Position numbers and translations under genes: made by a program
In this document: piece by piece, positions 53,313-61,461 of the stretch
How the letters are laid out: each line of letters opens with the position of its first letter
How positions within the stretch are numbered: the first letter of the stretch is position 1
Notes under the pieces: model-generated
What the model was told of the DNA's origin: nothing
Seen by the model: the letters and a program-made list of their open reading frames with translations, nothing else
Database searches by the model: none
Assembly: GCA_017302015.1 (NCBI GenBank)
Contig: JAFLEE010000023.1
Location: 1 to 61,461 of the forward strand
Reading direction: 5' to 3'
Length of the DNA stretch: 61,461 bases
DNA from: Spirochaetota bacterium
Lineage (GTDB): Bacteria > Spirochaetota > UBA12135 > COTS27 > JAFLEE01

Positions 53313-54314
53313 TTACGTCCGATCCCCGCCGCCTGCCGTATCCCCAGGTCCGTTGCCCTCCTCCCTCATAATCCGTTTAATGATGGGTTTGGCGACGAGG
53401 AAGGTCAGGTTCCAGGGAATGAACGAGAGGGCGATGATCACCACCACCAGGGGGGCGGTCTGGCGGAAGAATTCCTGGGCCACCACGAGGGTGAGGGTCA
53501 CGTTGATCCAGGTGGTGGCGAGCGAGACGGTGAGGCGGTCGGCGCGGTCCTTCTTGAACGAAAGGAACCAGGAGACGATGAAGGCCACCACCATGAGGCC
53601 CGTGATGAGCACCAGCACGAGGGCGACCTTTCCAGTCTCGTTCATGAGCACGGGGCGCACGCCGGCCATCCCCCCGATGGTGAGGAGCGAGAGGAAGGCG
53701 ATGGAAAAACTGGGCGCGTAGGGCGAGACCTTCGCCGTGAAGCCGGGGAGCACCCGGCGCGCGAAGAGGCTCGCCACGAAGGGCACGAAGACCATGAGGG
53801 TGAGGCGCTCGGCCATGTGGAGGTAATCGATGCGCACGGTCTCGCCGCGGAGGGCCCAGACGAGGAACGGGAGGGTGAACGGCACCAGGAGCGAAGTGAG
53901 GATGAGATTGAGGAGCGTGCGCTCGAAGCGGCCCTTGAAGACCAGGGCGAGGGTGGGCGCCACCGCCGCGGTGGGGGAAGCGAAATAGAGGAGCACCGCC
54001 AGGGGGATCTCGGGGGGGAGGCCGAAGGCCCGGGTGATCCCCATCCCGAAATAGAAGATCCCCACGGGGAAAAGGAGGAGGGTGTAGGCGGCCAAGTAGA
54101 GTTGGTAGGGCCAGGACCGCACCTCGTCGAGGAGTACCCCGAAATCGATGCGCAGGAAATTGAAGAAGAGCACCACCATCAGGATATAGAGGAGGAGCGG
54201 ATTGAGGAAGGCCGCGATGGCGGGCACCCCGAGGCCCACGACGAGCATCGTGAGCATCACCACCGGGAATTGATGGTGGAGGAAATTGGCGACCGCGAGG
54301 AGGGGGCGCATCAC
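53313..54314 (-). CDS. BASS-like (bile acid:sodium symporter superfamily) membrane permease
   Basis: 333 residues, GTG start overlapping the upstream stop by four bases (an ATG follows at 54311). About ten hydrophobic helices; LFFNFLRIDFGVLLDEV near residues 49-65 and YFASPTAAVAPTLALVFKGRFERTLL around 110-135 fit the discontinuous core helices of the BASS fold. These permeases usually move organic anions with sodium. The C-terminal tail is cytoplasmic and Gly/Asp-rich. It is the third gene of a coupled operon with an OmpA-domain protein and an unknown protein. The substrate is unknown. Confidence 0.72.
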   Translation of the reverse strand: MMRPLLAVANFLHHQFPVVMLTMLVVGLGVPAIAAFLNPLLLYILMVVLFFNFLRIDFGVLLDEVRSWPYQLYLAAYTLLLFPVGIFYFGMGITRAFGLPPEIPLAVLLYFASPTAAVAPTLALVFKGRFERTLLNLILTSLLVPFTLPFLVWALRGETVRIDYLHMAERLTLMVFVPFVASLFARRVLPGFTAKVSPYAPSFSIAFLSLLTIGGMAGVRPVLMNETGKVALVLVLITGLMVVAFIVSWFLSFKKDRADRLTVSLATTWINVTLTLVVAQEFFRQTAPLVVVIIALSFIPWNLTFLVAKPIIKRIMREEGNGPGDTAGGGDRT

Positions 54315-56062
54315 GAGCCGGGCTGGCGAAGGGTGATCTCGACGCGCCGGTTCTTGCGGCGGCCCTCTTCGCTGCGATTGTCGCCCACGGGGCGCGAGGC
54401 GCCGAAGCCCTGGGCGAAGAGGCGCGGCAGCGTGCCTCCCTTCGCCAGGTACTCAGTCACGGACTTGGCGCGGTCGAGGGAAAGCCGCTCGTTGTACCCC
54501 GCCGCCCCGGTGCTGTCGGCGTGGCCGGAGACCCGGATATCGTAGCCCGGGTAGCGGGCCAGCACGGGCCGCAGGGAATCGAGGACCCGCAGGGATTCGG
54601 GGGCCAAGACCGCGGAATTATGGGCGAAGAGGATATCGCCCAGGCGCACGGTCACCCCTTCGGCGTCGATGAAGGCCTCGGCCTCCCGGGTCTTGGAGAT
54701 GGCGGCCTGGAAATCGCGGCGAACGGCGTCTTGCTCCTTGCGCGCCATGGAGCGGGCGACGGTATAGGTGCTCGTGAAGGCCATGCCGAAGGCGATCTTC
54801 TTGCCGTCGGCCATGAACCAGAGTTCGTCATGGCGCTCCTCGTAGCGCACCGGGAGGCCCTCGCGGGCGTTCCACCACAGGGTGCCCCGGTTGCTCAGGT
54901 GGAGCGCGGCGATGGCCTCGCGCCCCGGCACGACCTGGCGGGCGCCGTAGACCACCCGGATGACGGCGAGTTCTTCCTTGCCGGCGCCCGCATTGGAGAG
55001 CCAGGTGTACTCGGCCTGGGCCTGGATACGGAAGGGCGGCTTCACATCGTAGTACCAGATTTCGCAGGGCATCGACCAGGAATCGCCCAGGCGCACGGGC
55101 GTCGCCGGGAAACTGGGGATCGACCGCACGCTCGGCTGGGGCGCGCCGGGGGGGATGTCCATCTGCCCGCGGTCGTCCATGCGGAAGGCGCTCTTATATT
55201 CCTGGTCGAGGGTCGGGGCCGCGGTCCCCTCGGCGACCTGGATCACCCGGAAAACGCCCGCGAGGCCGGCCCATCGATCGTTTCGGTTGGTGACGGAAAG
55301 GGAGACGAGATTTCGCTCCGAACGCCGCTCCAGGCCGCCGGCTTGTCCGATCTCGACGGTACCCAGTTTCTCGATCTGGATCGTGAGTCCCTTCTCGAGG
55401 GCGAAATGGAAGTCCACCGCCGGGGTCGTCTGGGCGGGGGAGAGCCCGTTCCTCTGGGCGATCATCACCCCGGCGCCGATGCCGACCACGAGCACGCCCG
55501 TGGAGGCCAGCAGCGCGACGGGGTGGCGGGCGAAGCCCTGGCGGATGAGGAGCACCGCGGCGGAGAGGGCGACCACGGCCCTGGGGAAGAGCCCGAAGAG
55601 CCGCCGCGCCTTGTTCCGCTTGCGCTCCCGGATGCGCTTCTCCATCTCATCCCAACTGGGGGGCTTGTCCTCTTCGGAGGGGGGGACGGGCGCCGCCTCG
55701 CGCACCCCGACGGCGAGGAACAGGCTTTCCATCGAAGCGGAATGGCGCAGCAGGTAGCGCCCCATGGCCCGCCGGGTGGGCGCGGGGATCGCGAGGAGGC
55801 TCGGGTCGCCGCTGGCCGCGAGTTCGATGGCGGCGGCGGGGGTCACGGGGGACGCTGGGGGCCAGCCGGCCTCCTTCTCCCATTCCTTGAACATGAGGGC
55901 GGAGAGGGCCTGGGTGGAGCCGATGGAGACGAGGAAGTACTTCTCGAGCACCGCGAAGAAGGCCTTCCAGGTTTTGGCGGCCCCGGGGGTCTTCTCCCCG
56001 TCGAAAAGGCCGCGTTCCCAGATTTCGCCCAACCAGGCGAGGGTTTTCTCGAGGGGATTCAC
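54311..56062 (-). CDS. Membrane protein with C-terminal OmpA peptidoglycan-binding domain
   Basis: 583 residues, GTG start overlapping the upstream stop (GTGA). The N-terminal ~155 residues are soluble and helical (WKAFFAVLEKYFLVSIGSTQALSAL) and end in a basic stretch, so they are probably cytoplasmic. Two hydrophobic segments follow at about 158-175 and 181-203. The remainder (~380 residues) should be periplasmic, ending in an OmpA domain at ~465-580: ILFAHNSAVLAPESLRVLD, IRVSGHADSTGAAGYNERLS, RAKSVTEYLAKGG, EGRRKNRRVEI. It therefore links the inner membrane to peptidoglycan, in contrast to outer-membrane OmpA. The middle part has no recognised domain. Confidence 0.85.
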   Translation of the reverse strand: MNPLEKTLAWLGEIWERGLFDGEKTPGAAKTWKAFFAVLEKYFLVSIGSTQALSALMFKEWEKEAGWPPASPVTPAAAIELAASGDPSLLAIPAPTRRAMGRYLLRHSASMESLFLAVGVREAAPVPPSEEDKPPSWDEMEKRIRERKRNKARRLFGLFPRAVVALSAAVLLIRQGFARHPVALLASTGVLVVGIGAGVMIAQRNGLSPAQTTPAVDFHFALEKGLTIQIEKLGTVEIGQAGGLERRSERNLVSLSVTNRNDRWAGLAGVFRVIQVAEGTAAPTLDQEYKSAFRMDDRGQMDIPPGAPQPSVRSIPSFPATPVRLGDSWSMPCEIWYYDVKPPFRIQAQAEYTWLSNAGAGKEELAVIRVVYGARQVVPGREAIAALHLSNRGTLWWNAREGLPVRYEERHDELWFMADGKKIAFGMAFTSTYTVARSMARKEQDAVRRDFQAAISKTREAEAFIDAEGVTVRLGDILFAHNSAVLAPESLRVLDSLRPVLARYPGYDIRVSGHADSTGAAGYNERLSLDRAKSVTEYLAKGGTLPRLFAQGFGASRPVGDNRSEEGRRKNRRVEITLRQPGS

Positions 56063-57018
56063 GCGGGTTCTCCCCCGCGCTCGCCGCGGGAAAGCCAGGA
56101 GGCCGCGATGCGGCGCAGCAGTTCGTTGCGCCGGCGCTTGGCGTCGCCCAGGCCCTCTTCCATCCCGGCCCAGGAGGTTCCGGCGAGGAGGGCGGGCAGG
56201 ATGCGGGTGGCGAGGTGGTGCTCGGCCTTGCGGATGAGGGCGACGGTGAGGCGCGTCCCCTTCCCCAGGGTCTTGAGGCGGGAAGCCAGGGTGCCCTCGC
56301 GGGCCAGGTAGAGGAAGAAATCGCGCAGGGCGCTCTCGTCCATGCCGCGCACCTCGCGCAGGCCGCGCTCCAGGCCCTCGGCGAGGTCGATGAGGCCCAG
56401 GGCCTCGTTGTCGGCGCCGGCGAGTCCCCCGTGGACCTCTTCGAGGGCGTCGAGGGAGAGGGAATCGTCGGGGCGCATGGTCTTGAAGAGTTCGCGGATG
56501 CGCTCGTGGTAGAGCGAGAGGATGCCGAGGAAAATCTGGTCGCCGTCTTCGTAGGAATCAGTGAGGGGGTAATGGCAGAAGGAGCCCCACTGGTCGACCA
56601 TGGGGTGGTAATCGCGCTGCTCGCGCTCGGTGCGCTCGAGGAAATACAGCTGCACGTCGGTCCACAGGTCTTCCGCGCCCTCGCGCCGGGCGCGGGGGAA
56701 GCGCGCCTTGTGCGTGTACCATTGGCGCAGCAGGGAGCGGTAGAGGGAGGGGCCGCAGGCCTCGTAGAAGGCGCGGGCGGACCAGACGGGAAAGAGGCGG
56801 GAACCCAGGCCGGCCTTCAGCCAGGGCGTGCGGGCGTCGAAGAGTTCGAGGGAGGAATGGCTGACGGAATCGGTTTCGCCGCGGTAGGCGGCGTCGAGGC
56901 GGTAGACCCCGGGAATCGGCGCATGTCGCCGGTAAGCGGGGTTTCCCTGCCCGTCAAGGGGATGGGCGTCGGCGCTCGTGCTTGGGGCGCCGATCGCGAC
57001 GGACGGCCAGTGGGACAT
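56059..57018 (-). CDS. Unknown protein, first gene of OmpA/BASS operon
   Basis: 319 residues from the ATG at 57018 (GGAG six bases upstream). It is soluble, charged and mainly helical, with no signal peptide (LRQWYTHKARFPRARREGAEDLW; FLERTEREQRDYHPMVDQWG; LDALEEVHGGLAG). I recognise no family. Its last bases overlap the start of the OmpA-domain gene, so it is made in step with it and probably interacts with that protein's cytoplasmic N-terminal domain. It follows flaB in the same direction after two GC-rich hairpins. Confidence 0.75.
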   Translation of the reverse strand: MSHWPSVAIGAPSTSADAHPLDGQGNPAYRRHAPIPGVYRLDAAYRGETDSVSHSSLELFDARTPWLKAGLGSRLFPVWSARAFYEACGPSLYRSLLRQWYTHKARFPRARREGAEDLWTDVQLYFLERTEREQRDYHPMVDQWGSFCHYPLTDSYEDGDQIFLGILSLYHERIRELFKTMRPDDSLSLDALEEVHGGLAGADNEALGLIDLAEGLERGLREVRGMDESALRDFFLYLAREGTLASRLKTLGKGTRLTVALIRKAEHHLATRILPALLAGTSWAGMEEGLGDAKRRRNELLRRIAASWLSRGERGGEPA

Positions 57019-57095
57019 GCGATGCTCCGGCTCCTTCCATGGACGGCAGCTCCTTCGAACGATGGGGGATTTTAAAATCAAACCCGCTCCGTGGG

Positions 57096-57127
57096 AAAAG
57101 GCGCCGGGGCGGCGAAAGCGCCCCGGC
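57096..57127 (-). terminator. Possible terminator downstream of flaB
   Basis: GCCGGGGCG-GCGAAAG-CGCCCCGGC is a nine-base-pair stem (57103-57127). On the minus strand GCC and four T follow it. It is one of two hairpins between flaB and the next operon. Confidence 0.55.
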
Positions 57128-57156
57128 AGCCCCCAGGAGAGAGCGGACACGACGGT

Positions 57157-57185
57157 CCCGAGGCGGGGCGGGGCCCCGCCTCGGG
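57157..57185 (-). terminator. Very stable GC hairpin after flaB
   Basis: CCCGAGGCGGGG-CGGGG-CCCCGCCTCGGG is a perfect 12-base-pair stem nine bases after the flaB stop. It lacks a T-run and may protect the abundant flagellin message from 3' decay as well as slow polymerase. Confidence 0.6.
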
Positions 57186-57193
57186 CGCAGGGA

Positions 57194-58048
57194 TCAACCG
57201 AGGAGTTTCAGCACGCCCTGGTTCTTCATGTTCGCCTGGGCGAGCATGCTCACGCTGGCCTGCTGGAGGATCTGGTCGCGCACGAGGTTGGACATCTCGG
57301 TGGCCATATTGGCGTCGCGGATGCGGCTCTCGCTGGCCTGCAGGTTCTCGCTGCCGACCGTCACCGAGCGGATGACCGTGGAGAGGCGGTTCTGGTAGGC
57401 GCCGAGGTCGGCGCGCTGCTTGTTGACCTTGGTGAGGGCCTTGTCGAGGACGCCCAGGGCGGCGTTGCTGCCCTGCGGGGTCGAGATGGTGAGCTTGGCG
57501 GTCTCGCTGCCCTTGAGGCCGAGCCCGGCGGTGTTCATCGTGCCGATGTAGGCCTGGATGCGCTGGTCCATATTGGCGCCCACGTGGAACCACATGCTGG
57601 CCGTCGGCTTGCCGCCGGCGCCGTTGGCGAAGCGGCCGGTGAGCATCTTGAGGCCGTTGAACTCGGCGTGGCTGGCGATGCGGTCGACTTCGGCGATGAG
57701 CTGGCTGACTTCCACCTGGATCTGCATGCGATCCTCGGAGGTGTAGATGCCGTTGGCGCTCTGGATGGCCAGTTCGCGCACGCGCTGGAGGATATTGGTG
57801 GTCTCCTGCAGGTAGCCCTCGGCCGTCTGGATGAAGGAGATGCCGTCTTGGGCGTTCTGCTCCGCGCGGTTTAGGCCGCGGATCTGGGCCCGCATCTTCT
57901 CGCTGACGGCGAGGCCGGAGGCGTCGTCGCCGGCCCGCGTGATGCGCATGCCGGAAGACAGCTTGCGCATGGTCGAATCGATTTCATCGGTGCGCTGGCT
58001 CACCTGGCGGTTCGCGTTGGCGCTGACGATGTTGTGGTTGATGATCAT
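57194..58048 (-). CDS. flaB: Spirochaete FlaB-type flagellin (periplasmic filament core)
   Basis: 284 residues. I chose the ATG at 58048 because AGGAGG stands at correct spacing and the product then begins [15 protein letters not shown], as FlaB proteins do; a GTG six bases earlier is also open. The N-terminal flagellin domain ([40 protein letters not shown]) and C-terminal domain ([37 protein letters not shown]) pack into the D0/D1 core. The central segment [20 protein letters not shown] is the FlaB signature. It forms the core of endoflagella located between the membranes. The strong hairpin downstream and AT-rich leader suit an abundant message. Confidence 0.97.
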   Translation of the reverse strand: MIINHNIVSANANRQVSQRTDEIDSTMRKLSSGMRITRAGDDASGLAVSEKMRAQIRGLNRAEQNAQDGISFIQTAEGYLQETTNILQRVRELAIQSANGIYTSEDRMQIQVEVSQLIAEVDRIASHAEFNGLKMLTGRFANGAGGKPTASMWFHVGANMDQRIQAYIGTMNTAGLGLKGSETAKLTISTPQGSNAALGVLDKALTKVNKQRADLGAYQNRLSTVIRSVTVGSENLQASESRIRDANMATEMSNLVRDQILQQASVSMLAQANMKNQGVLKLLG

Positions 58049-58535
58049 GTTCACCCTCCTGGTTTGGTGTCTGCCTTGTATAGAGGTGGGGAGGGGGCGT
58101 TTTCGATTTTTTTATCGATTTTTAAAAATAAATTAAAGTTTTTGGGGGATGGGGAAGCCCTCCCGAGTCGTCACGACTCCTAATCTGATCTTTTTTATAT
58201 ATCAGATGATGAATATCGAGCCGAAAACTTAAATTTGGCCTTTATCGACAGAGTCGGTGCCCATAAAAGGGGGCGATGAGCGACCTCGTTGGACATCGCC
58301 AAAATCCGAGGAGGCGCTAGGGGCGACGGTTTTCGGGTTCAGGAGATCCCCATGGACGAGGGATTGCACCCAATACCCGCATTTTGAAGCCGGCTCAGGT
58401 GGACCTCGCACCCAGTTCCGCGCGGATTGGATGGTCTTCCGCGCCCATGCCAAGGGGCACGGGCGCTATCCGACTATGATCCAGACCCGAAGCGATTCAC
58501 TGGGCCCAGGAGCCGGCTCTCCTGCGAAGTCGAAA
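58049..58535. other. flaB leader and intergenic region
   Basis: No gene is seen. Bases 58100-58240 are AT-rich, unlike the surroundings, and probably hold the flaB promoter, but no clear sigma-28 (TAAA-n15-GCCGATAA) or sigma-70 pair can be assigned. Two inverted repeats lie in it (58165-58179 and 58183-58207). Confidence 0.6.
58165..58207. promoter_or_regulatory. Two adjacent inverted repeats upstream of flaB
   Basis: GAGTCGT-C-ACGACTC (58165-58179) is a perfect seven-base palindrome; four bases on, ATCTGAT and ATCAGAT (58183-58207) flank an AT core. They lie ~120-160 bases upstream of the flaB start and may be regulator sites. No regulator is known for them. Confidence 0.4.
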
Positions 58536-60851
58536 TTACTCCCGCAGGGCATTGCCCCAGGAACGGACGCCGCGGGCGGTCTCGAGGTCGTAGTGCACCC
58601 CGGGCCTCGGGGAAAAGGCCGATTTCACCCAGGTATTCCCGGTGAGGATGAAATTGGATCCATAGGAGAACCCGAAGGCGCCCCGGTAGGGGGGCGTGTC
58701 CCCGAAATCGCTCGGGTTCTCGATGCGGTTCCCGCGAACGGTGAGTCCCGAGACGGAGCAGGCGTAGGCGACGGCCCCCGGGCAATCGATGAAGGCATTG
58801 CCCTCGATGAGGATGTCCTGGAGGATCGGGTAGGAGGTCTTCTCGGTGGACGGGTCGTTCTTGAGGTAGGTGCTCATGTAGATCGCCGGGCGGAGTTCAT
58901 TCTCGTAACGGCCCGCGGGATTGACGTGGCGGAACGTGTTCCCGCGGATGACCACGTTGGAGGCGCCATAGCCCTCGCACCACGAATTGAGGGTGAAGCC
59001 GGTCTCTATTTTAAACGGCCCGGTCTCTTCGAGGATATTCGACTCGAAGGTGACGTCGTGGCCGGTGAGGATGAAGCGCTGCATGGGGGCGCCGTGGAAG
59101 GTCGAGCCGCGCACGATGATCTGGCCCGAATCGTAGCGCCGATTGAAGAGGACGAAATTGCGGTTCAGGGCGCCGGGGACCGGGGCGTCCAGTTCCATCT
59201 CGAAGGTGCCGCGCTTCTGGGGGATGCGGCGCACGGCCAGGGCGCGGGCGGCGTAGCCGGAGGGGGAGAAATCGGGGTTCCTGAGTTCCAGCAGGTCGCC
59301 CGGGGCGCATTCGGGGAAACTCGCCGTATTGATGGCGGTGATCTGCCGCTCCCCGGTCTTCAGGGCGAAGGCCGAGGTGTCGTGGATATTGATGAAATCG
59401 TCGTTCCCGCCGCTGAAATCGCAGCCCTCCATCCGGAAGAATCCCGAGGAGTTCCCGACGTGGAGATGGTCGGCGGTGCTCGACACCGGGCGGAAGACCC
59501 CCGGCGGGGGCCCGAGGCGCGAGCGCAGGAGTTGCCAATGGTGCTGCTGCCCGTGCCCCAGGAAGCCGAAGCCCGGGCAGGAATAGAGTTGGATCCCCTC
59601 CAGGGTGAGGTGGGCGTTGTCGCGCATGGAGAAGCCCGCCATATCGTAGTAGTAGTGCATCATGGCGTAGAGTTGGCCGACCTGGAATTTCCCCGAAGAG
59701 AGGGAAAGCCGCATCGTGTTGGGGGTGAGCCATTCGCTCTTCGCCCCGCCGCGGCCCTTGAAGACCTCCAGGAGTTGGCGCACATTGCTTTTATAATCGA
59801 AGAGCCGGGTCTTGGGGTCGAGGAGTTTCAGGGAGACGACCCGGGCGTCGGGGGACGGGAACGCCTCGTAGTCGATGAACTTCAGCACCACGAATTTCCC
59901 GTTCGGATCCAAGGCCTCGACGCGCACCAGGCTGGCGAGGGGGTTCTTCGCCCAATCCCAGTCCACCACGAGGTCCGTCAGCCGCACGCGCTCGCATTTT
60001 TTGACCTCGATGAGGGCGCCCTTCTTCTTATAGAAGAGGAGCGTCGAGCCCCGCCCGTCCAACTCGAAATCCTTGAGGCCCTCGAAGAGGATCGGGACAT
60101 CGGACGTGAAGCGGTAGACGCCCTTGGGCACCGCCAAGCGCGAGGCGCCCCGGGAGGCGCATTTGGCCAGGGCCTCCTGGAAGGCCGCCGTATTGTCCGG
60201 GAGCTCGGGGCTCGCCCCGAAATCCGCCACCGAGGCCGTGAAGGCCCCGCCCAAGCGGGGGAGTTCGACCGTGAACGCCGCGGCCCCCGTGGGGAGCCTC
60301 GCCGGGATCTCGGACTTCGGCCCATCCACGCCCAGGAACGCCAAAGGGGGGCGTTCTTCGATGCGCACTTCGCCCACGTGGGCGGTGAGTTTTTTCCGGG
60401 TATGGATTTGGACGGAATAATTCGTCGCCCCCGGGGGGATCGTGAATCGGAGCTCCACGGTCACTTCCCCCTCGAACGGGTAGACGGCTCGTTGGCCGAG
60501 GTCGGCGTTCCCGTGCCCCGCCGAGTACGGGCGGATGAGCAGGTAGAGGTAGGCGTCATCCTCGGCGTCCTTCGCCTGGCAGCGCACGCGCACCGAATAA
60601 CTTTTCCCGGGCTCGAACAACCCCGGCCGCGTCTGGGCCCCGATATTCCACTCCGTCGCGCTTTGGCGGGTATCGACCTGCAAGCCGGGCGTCGCCTCTT
60701 CGCCCAAGGCGGCGAAACGCTCCTCGAGGCTCCAACCCTGCGCCCCCGTGGGGCCCTTAAAATCGAAAACCCGCCCTGAGCCCGCGGCGAAGCCGGCTGG
60801 CATTAGGAGGGCCAGGAGGAGCCAAGTTTGTTTCGATCTCACTAATGCCAT
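58536..60851 (-). CDS. Secreted beta-helix protein, GH110/pectate-lyase-like
   Basis: 771 residues from the ATG at 60851 (AGGA upstream), signal MALVRSKQTWLLLALLMPAGFAAG. Residues ~25-165 look like a beta-sandwich binding module. From ~200 a right-handed beta-helix starts with the usual DFGASPELPDNTAAFQEALA and VPKGVYRFTSDVPILFEG. Around residues 470-490, DHLHVGNSSGFFRMEGCDF and GGNDDFINIHD resemble the active-site region of GH110 alpha-galactosidases, where the Asp pair is catalytic. The match is to motif layout only. Its own promoter and LacI-like operator are just upstream. Confidence 0.78.
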   Translation of the reverse strand: MALVRSKQTWLLLALLMPAGFAAGSGRVFDFKGPTGAQGWSLEERFAALGEEATPGLQVDTRQSATEWNIGAQTRPGLFEPGKSYSVRVRCQAKDAEDDAYLYLLIRPYSAGHGNADLGQRAVYPFEGEVTVELRFTIPPGATNYSVQIHTRKKLTAHVGEVRIEERPPLAFLGVDGPKSEIPARLPTGAAAFTVELPRLGGAFTASVADFGASPELPDNTAAFQEALAKCASRGASRLAVPKGVYRFTSDVPILFEGLKDFELDGRGSTLLFYKKKGALIEVKKCERVRLTDLVVDWDWAKNPLASLVRVEALDPNGKFVVLKFIDYEAFPSPDARVVSLKLLDPKTRLFDYKSNVRQLLEVFKGRGGAKSEWLTPNTMRLSLSSGKFQVGQLYAMMHYYYDMAGFSMRDNAHLTLEGIQLYSCPGFGFLGHGQQHHWQLLRSRLGPPPGVFRPVSSTADHLHVGNSSGFFRMEGCDFSGGNDDFINIHDTSAFALKTGERQITAINTASFPECAPGDLLELRNPDFSPSGYAARALAVRRIPQKRGTFEMELDAPVPGALNRNFVLFNRRYDSGQIIVRGSTFHGAPMQRFILTGHDVTFESNILEETGPFKIETGFTLNSWCEGYGASNVVIRGNTFRHVNPAGRYENELRPAIYMSTYLKNDPSTEKTSYPILQDILIEGNAFIDCPGAVAYACSVSGLTVRGNRIENPSDFGDTPPYRGAFGFSYGSNFILTGNTWVKSAFSPRPGVHYDLETARGVRSWGNALRE

Positions 60852-60874
60852 TTGTGTTCCTGATATTTCAGCAG

Positions 60875-60888
60875 TGCCATCGTTGGCA
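60875..60888. promoter_or_regulatory. LacI-like operator at the GH110-like gene
   Basis: TGCCATCGTTGGCA, an imperfect palindrome (TGCCA...TGGCA) placed just downstream of the -10 box. The half-sites differ from the GH10-locus operator, so a different LacI-family repressor is expected; none is adjacent. Confidence 0.55.
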
Positions 60889-60896
60889 GTTTTGAA

Positions 60897-60925
60897 ATGT
60901 TAGTTTACCTGCAATCCCTTGTCAA
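60897..60925 (-). promoter_or_regulatory. Promoter of the GH110-like gene
   Basis: On the minus strand TTGACA (60925-60920), 17 bases, TAACAT (60902-60897). It has the same layout as the other glycan promoters here: consensus -35, 17-base spacer, operator near +1. Confidence 0.65.
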
Positions 60926-61086
60926 GAGGACCGCGGAATACAACCGCTTTTCGAGGAAGGCCATACGGGGACGGGGTTCGCTTCGGCGGATCCGCCACGA
61001 ATGGATCGGATGGGCCTGGAAAGTGGAATGACGCACCACCATGAAACGCCGCCGAGGGATCCCTGACTCCCCGGCGCCCTCCCACA

Positions 61087-61461
61087 TCACCGCTTGATTC
61101 CTGCGGAGCGCAAGGGGGCGAGGAGCCCTGCGATGGAATCGAAACTCGTCCCCCGTCCCCCCTCCCCTTTCCCGTGGAGGGTCCATTGGAGCTTGCCGCC
61201 GGTGTGGTCGACCTCGATGCGCAGCCGAGCGTCGCCCGCTTCCAGGGGTTCGAACCCCGACCGGGTGAGGGCCCGGCGCGTCCATTCCAGGGCGCCGCGA
61301 AGGCGGGCATCCTGGGTCCCCCGGCCCTGGAGGAGGATAGGGACCCCGAGTTCGCGGCGGCGCACGAAGACCCCCCGCTCGGGGTCGAAGCGCGTGTCGC
61401 GCCCGCCGAAGACCCGGTCGAGCACGCCCCCGAGGGCGAGGTCTTCGGGGGCCCCGGTCTC
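61087..61461 (-). CDS. Partial protein of unknown function (5' end outside window)
   Basis: The frame is open to the window edge, so this is the C-terminal ~124 residues of a longer protein; the GTG at 61425 need not be the start. The visible part (GVLDRVFGGRDTRFDPERGV; LGVPILLQGRGTQDARLRGALEWTRRAL; LRIEVDHTGGKLQWTLHGKG) looks soluble and mixed alpha/beta. No family recognised. It is in the same direction as the GH110-like gene, which has its own promoter in between. Confidence 0.6.
   Translation of the reverse strand, partial: ETGAPEDLALGGVLDRVFGGRDTRFDPERGVFVRRRELGVPILLQGRGTQDARLRGALEWTRRALTRSGFEPLEAGDARLRIEVDHTGGKLQWTLHGKGEGGRGTSFDSIAGLLAPLRSAGIKR

Noticed and set aside
53313-54314. Arsenite permease of the ACR3 type
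   Set aside because: The general fold is shared, but I do not see the ACR3-specific cysteine, and no arsR or arsC is adjacent.
58049-58260. Sigma-28 promoter for flaB
   Set aside because: ATCGATAA-like sequences occur, but no correctly spaced TAAAGTTT-like -35 element goes with them.

Overview
The window is GC-rich DNA from a bacterium that I place among the spirochaetes, probably an uncultured, free-living, glycan-degrading lineage. The best evidence is the flagellin at 57194-58048, which has the spirochaete FlaB start (MIINHN) and the FlaB-specific central segment ([12 protein letters not shown]). A TRL-like lipoprotein of a type known from Leptospira agrees with this. Many secreted glycan-active proteins with LacI, GntR and AraC regulators indicate life on complex plant or algal polysaccharides. 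The window has no phage, conjugative or CRISPR genes.

Layout. 1-3105: end of a large alpha-2-macroglobulin-like protein without a thioester site. 3102-9475 (minus): coiled-coil protein, LarA-type nickel-pincer enzyme, HGSNAT-like membrane acyltransferase, Omp85-type barrel, thioredoxin-fold protein, RsmH and a Spy/CpxP-like protein. 9721-14605: sugar locus with L-rhamnose isomerase facing two class II aldolase-family genes and an unknown gene. 14661-17531: YbhN-type membrane protein, Gfo/Idh/MocA oxidoreductase and an S24 autoprotease without a visible HTH. 17721-20189: secreted Cache protein plus a methyl-accepting chemotaxis protein. 20466-21871: three small lipoproteins. 21953-23236: DEAD-box helicase.

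23398-30843 is a glycan operon (GH-like protein plus a GH20-like multidomain protein) diverging from its GntR/LacI-type regulator across a 38-bp perfect palindrome that overlaps both -35 boxes. 30854-36363: ABC exporter, beta-propeller protein facing an AraC regulator, an AT-rich HTH gene and an inositol-monophosphatase-family enzyme. 36364-37557 is a non-coding array of five ~245-bp structured repeats; a diverged sixth copy lies at 40383-40600. 37564-43880: FecR/beta-barrel fusion, DUF1295 membrane enzyme, UvrD-type helicase and tRNA-Ala.

43956-52688 is a xylan-type locus: LacI regulator, GH10 xylanase with many accessory modules, esterase and beta-helix protein. Two consensus promoters (TTGACA-17-TATAAT/TAGACT) are each followed at +1 by the same 16-bp operator. 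52961-53220 is an array of five 52-bp repeats whose internal hairpin shows a compensatory base-pair change. 53313-57018 is a translationally coupled three-gene operon (BASS-like permease, OmpA-domain membrane protein, unknown protein) beside flaB. 58536-61461: a GH110-like beta-helix protein with its own LacI-like operator and a partial unknown gene.

The most unusual items are the two families of structured repeats, the operator logic of the three glycan loci, an RsmH whose conserved N-terminal extension has no ordinary start codon, and the tandem aldolase whose second half has lost its metal site.
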